Source: Phanerodontia chrysosporium
Lineage: Eukaryota; Basidiomycota; Agaricomycetes; Polyporales; Phanerochaetaceae
Length of the DNA: 64,000 bases
Reading direction: 5' to 3'
NCBI GenBank assembly: GCA_001910725.1
Contig: MJGA01000019.1
Coordinates: forward strand, 434,001 to 498,000
Under the pieces are notes generated by a model, which ran no database searches, was not told where the DNA came from, and was given only the letters and a program-made list of their open reading frames with translations. Below, piece by piece: positions 59,062 to 64,000 of the stretch; the first letter of the stretch is position 1, and each line of letters starts with the position of its first letter. A program made the position numbers and the translations under genes.

Positions 59062-59297
59062 TCCCTGCTGTGAAAGTAGTAGGGTGCCAGACGCAGGGTG
59101 GTCAGGCGGGACATCTGTTCAGCGGGCGTCGCACAGTGAGGTTCATGTTGGGCAGCAAACTGAGAGGAGTTAGAGTAGCTGGGTGTGCAATGTAACATCA
59201 TTTTTCTCAGACTAGGAGCCCCAGAGAGTGACACGCCCGGCTGTAAATGTTGATTCGCAGATGAAGGCAGCTGGCATTCACATGCTAACGCTTTGGC

Positions 59298-60780
59298 TCA
59301 GACCCCCCTTCCCTCTCCATCCCTCACATTGTATTCTTCGACCCCACTCGGAGTCCTTCCGTCCTCCTCACGTCCGCAGCGCTTGAAGCACAGCAGCCAC
59401 TCGGCCTGCTCAGGAACGCCAAGCGTGACGCGTGCGCCGTCGGCGGTATGCTCAGCACGCACAGAACGTATCTGTTCGCTGGCGAGCGAATCGTACTCCG
59501 CGCCGGTGCGCTCCCGCTGGAACGCCAGCCGGCGGGATTCGACGGCCCAGGAGAGCTGTGTGCGGGGCAGCACCGCGCACAGGATCTTCTTCATCCCCTC
59601 TGGGTCGCCCTGCGCCCCCGGCCGCGCCCACACCGACACGTTCTCCAGGCGCCGCAGCGCGCGCGTGCTCCGAGTGCAGAGCGTCCAGCGGGGTCGGCCC
59701 GGCGGTGTGCATGCCCGGGAACGACCCCGTGAGCGATGATCTTCGAGATGTATGCGCGCAAAGGCCGGGCAGCTGCGGCGGGCCGGCGTGTGGATACGGT
59801 GGCAGCGGCATCGTGGTCGGTGCGTCTCGACGCCCGACGTGAAGAGCCTGCCCCGACCTGGGCTGGAGGCGAGTGTCAGCGCGGCTCTGGCGACCGGCCA
59901 CAACAAGGCCTACCGGGCTCGAGATCCCTGGTATCGTGGAACCCGAGGGCGACCTGCGTCCAGGTGGCGGGCACGAGCGCGACGAGGGCGTCGAGGACGG
60001 CTGTCCACGCGCCGCATCCTCGAGGCCGAGACGGGCGGGCACGCTGAGGATGGCCGACGCAAGCGCAGCCTGGGCGGCGAGCGTCATGCCACGGGTACCC
60101 GCGATGCAGCAGCACACCAGCGGGCGTGCGGTGCGGCGCTCGCGCCAGACAGGTGGCGTGTACGGCGCGGAGTCCGCGAAGCTGAGCGCGTGGCAGCAGA
60201 CGTCCCGGAGAGCGCAGAGGCTGTCGACGAGCCTGACGAGCGCCGTACAGCTGGCGAGACGCATGCAGCGCAGGTCCAGGAATGCGATGTGCAGGAAGGA
60301 CGGCGGGACGCGCGGGATGACTGCGAAGGGGCTCACTTGCGCAGGCGCCAGCGCGGTGTCGTCTGCGACTTGTGGCGGGCACCAGATGAAGGTTGTGGTC
60401 TGCAGACGCTGCATGAGCCAGTGGATGTGGTGCACCCAGTGGGTTGCCAGAGAAAAGGTGTAACAAAGATGTAGGTGCACGATCGCTGTCGCCAATATGG
60501 AGGTCGGAAACGCTGGTGTACGGACGATATTCCGCAGGAAGAGTGCGTCGTCGAGACTACGCAGGGTAAGCGTCCTAGAGAGAAGCGGTCGAATTGCGTC
60601 TGGCCGGTACTTGTTGACGAGGCTCTGTGCCACGAGAGCACGCTTTGCGCGAGCTCTGACGTCCCACTTTATGTATTCCTCTTCTTCCTTCAGCTCGACA
60701 GCTAACATGATGGCGTGCGGGATGTCCTCGGGGCTGTCCCATACGGTGATGCGCGGCGTTGTCGGGGAGGATAAAGACAT
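59298..60780 (-). pseudogene. F-box/LRR-like protein, copy 2, frameshifted
   Basis: This is the convergent paralogue of copy 1. It starts at ATG 60780 and matches in order: DSPEDIPHAIMLAVELKEEE, RALVAQSLVNKYRPDAIRPL, TLRSLDDALFLRNIV, PPSFLHIAFLDLRCMRLASC, GSFPGMHTAGPTPLDAL, and a C-terminal VWARPGAQGDPEGMKKILCA block. Near 60010 the frame slips (from LGLEDAA to WTAVLDALVALVPATW), so the copy is probably not functional unless the assembly has a one-base error. It ends at 59298, only 240 bp from the end of copy 1. Confidence 0.6.
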
Positions 60781-60784
60781 ACGC

Positions 60785-61037
60785 AGGTTGCGATGGGCGT
60801 GTCCAGGAAATCTGGCCCTCTGAGAAGGCAGACAAACTCGTCTACATCCTGGGCTGTCTGAAGCGTGATACGGCGGAAGAGAATCGGTCGTATAACCTTG
60901 GCCCAATGGCGGCACGTCAGGCTGCAAGAAGTGAGGCCACGCTTGTAGGGCAGCGTGAATCCGCTGCCATCGTCTAGGCGAATGAGGATGGCATGCAGAA
61001 GCTCTTCTGGCAGGCACGCTCCTGATACACTGGACAT
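60785..61037 (-). pseudogene. F-box N-terminal exon, truncated
   Basis: From ATG 61037 a well-formed F-box reads LPEELLHAILIRLDDGSG, then LTSCSLTCRHWAKVIRPILF and TLQTAQDVDEFVCLLRGPDF. It stops being coherent at a GTATGT immediately before the start of the copy 2 gene, so its downstream exons are missing. This is either a gene cut by rearrangement or a 5' exon now fused to copy 2. Confidence 0.5.
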
Positions 61038-61639
61038 CAGCAAGGAGACGTGGAGATTACACTGACTGCTAGATGCCGTTGGAGACGACGTCGAGAGCAA
61101 ACCGTGATGAGCACAGCATCACGGCTACCCAGGGCCTCGTATGCGGCGCCTAAAGACTGTCAAGTCCGGGTTAGGTGTATAATGCTGCTACCTGAAGGCC
61201 TGAAGAGCCGGATGCATCTGAAGCATTCACTGTTTAGCTTGGGTTAATCGACGAGCTTCGGAACGAGGGGGAAGTAGCGGGAACATCATCGACATCGCTT
61301 AGGCCTCTGAGGTGAGTCCCACCCGTGCATTCAAGACGACTGTCGTCGACCATAAACTGGAATCGGTCCACGAGAGCAGAAATTGATAGCGAGCAACTGA
61401 GTTGCTGAAGAGTATTTCATGTGACACCTCTCCGTCAGACACTGATCCAGATCTCCTACAAGCCCGAGCAGGTACGATGTCTGACGGTTGTCTTGCCTAT
61501 GTACAGCCTGAGGAAGCATTCTACGTCTGGAGAGCGTAAGGTTACTTTGTGCAGCCCGCACTGGAGGCAGATGGCGTACCGTATGACTATGGCTTCCAGC
61601 TCACAGCCCAAGCCTATTTATTCCTCCTCGGCTTCTTCT

Positions 61640-61805
61640 TCTTAACCCCACTGCAGGGCCTCGGCCCAATTGCGGCATGCTAGGCTGCGAGTCTAAGGTC
61701 ACTTTTTGAGGGCTGCACGAACTTGAACCCGCCATTATCGTCTAGAAGAAGGAGTATAGCGTGAACACGCTGTTCGGGGAGGTATTCCCCCGATTTATTG
61801 GACAT
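61640..61805 (-). pseudogene. Second F-box relic
   Basis: From ATG 61805 a broken frame gives YLPEQRVHAILLLLDDNGGF and, after a frame change, LACRNWAEALQ. These parallel the F-box exon at 60785-61037 (LPEELLHAILIRLDDGSG, CSLTCRHWAKVI). The bases just upstream of both start codons also match (CATCAGCA context), so the two arose by tandem duplication. It contains stops and a shift and is dead. Confidence 0.5.
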
Positions 61806-62025
61806 CAGCAGGGGACCGTAGGCAGGTACTGACCGCAAATGGCTGCAAGAGACAAGGTTAGGGGCAAGCTGCGTCGGTCACATATCCCAAATTCAGGAGC
61901 ACGACAGTTTCTGACCATAATGCATGACATACAAGACGCGGCCGATACCTTTGTATATTAGCCCATTCGACCGCCCCCGATACGCCACCTTCATCTAGCT
62001 GTATCCACCGCGCCGCATCGTGCAC

Positions 62026-64000
<1,975 letters not shown>

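Overview
The window is nuclear DNA of a filamentous basidiomycete, almost certainly an Agaricomycete and plausibly a polypore (the order is inference). Genes are split by many 45-65 bp GT-AG introns and coding DNA is GC-rich. Recognisable proteins are basidiomycete in character: STE12 with a homeodomain-like region plus C2H2 fingers, Plavaka transposase, fungal TET/JBP oxygenase, a fungal flavin halogenase and a secreted GH78 enzyme. There are no operons. All exon limits were read by eye from splice signals and reading frames.

Layout. 0-4.3 kb: the tail of an unknown gene, an orphan gene with an in-frame amber codon, an apparently intact Tc1/mariner-like transposase, and clusters of an ATAAGGAG motif. 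4.6-15.6 kb: host genes INCENP (chromosomal passenger complex), a GNAT acetyltransferase with a decayed neighbour, a GH78 alpha-L-rhamnosidase and an OTU deubiquitinase. 16.5-31.9 kb: a nest of mobile elements. It starts with a 600 bp solo LTR, then a 10.9 kb Plavaka transposon (17742-28608) bounded by TGTCGGAAA inverted repeats and TCATGAGG subterminal arrays. That transposon carries, all on the minus strand, a DUF6698-like protein, a TET/JBP-family 2-oxoglutarate oxygenase and the transposase. A second TIR element (28663-31862) follows, holding a zinc-cluster regulator relic and a second, inverted copy of the same solo LTR. 32-36 kb: a second GNAT paralogue and an unknown, possibly mitochondrial protein. 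36-41.4 kb: a long, very GC-rich stretch without recognisable genes. 41.6-51.8 kb: STE12, VPS36 (ESCRT-II) and a single-pass membrane protein with a PPPY motif. 54-64 kb: a third GNAT paralogue, a convergent pair of related F-box-like genes with F-box relics, and a flavin-dependent halogenase running off the right edge.

The most striking observation is a self-contained TIR-bounded Plavaka element carrying an intact-looking DNA-oxygenase (TET/JBP) gene while its own transposase has a nonsense codon. Three dispersed GNAT paralogues with shared exon structure, and twin solo LTRs with perfect 5 bp target duplications, are secondary themes. Several genes (INCENP, GH78, GNAT 1, STE12, one F-box-like gene) carry apparent single frameshifts; assembly error or true decay cannot be separated from this sequence alone.
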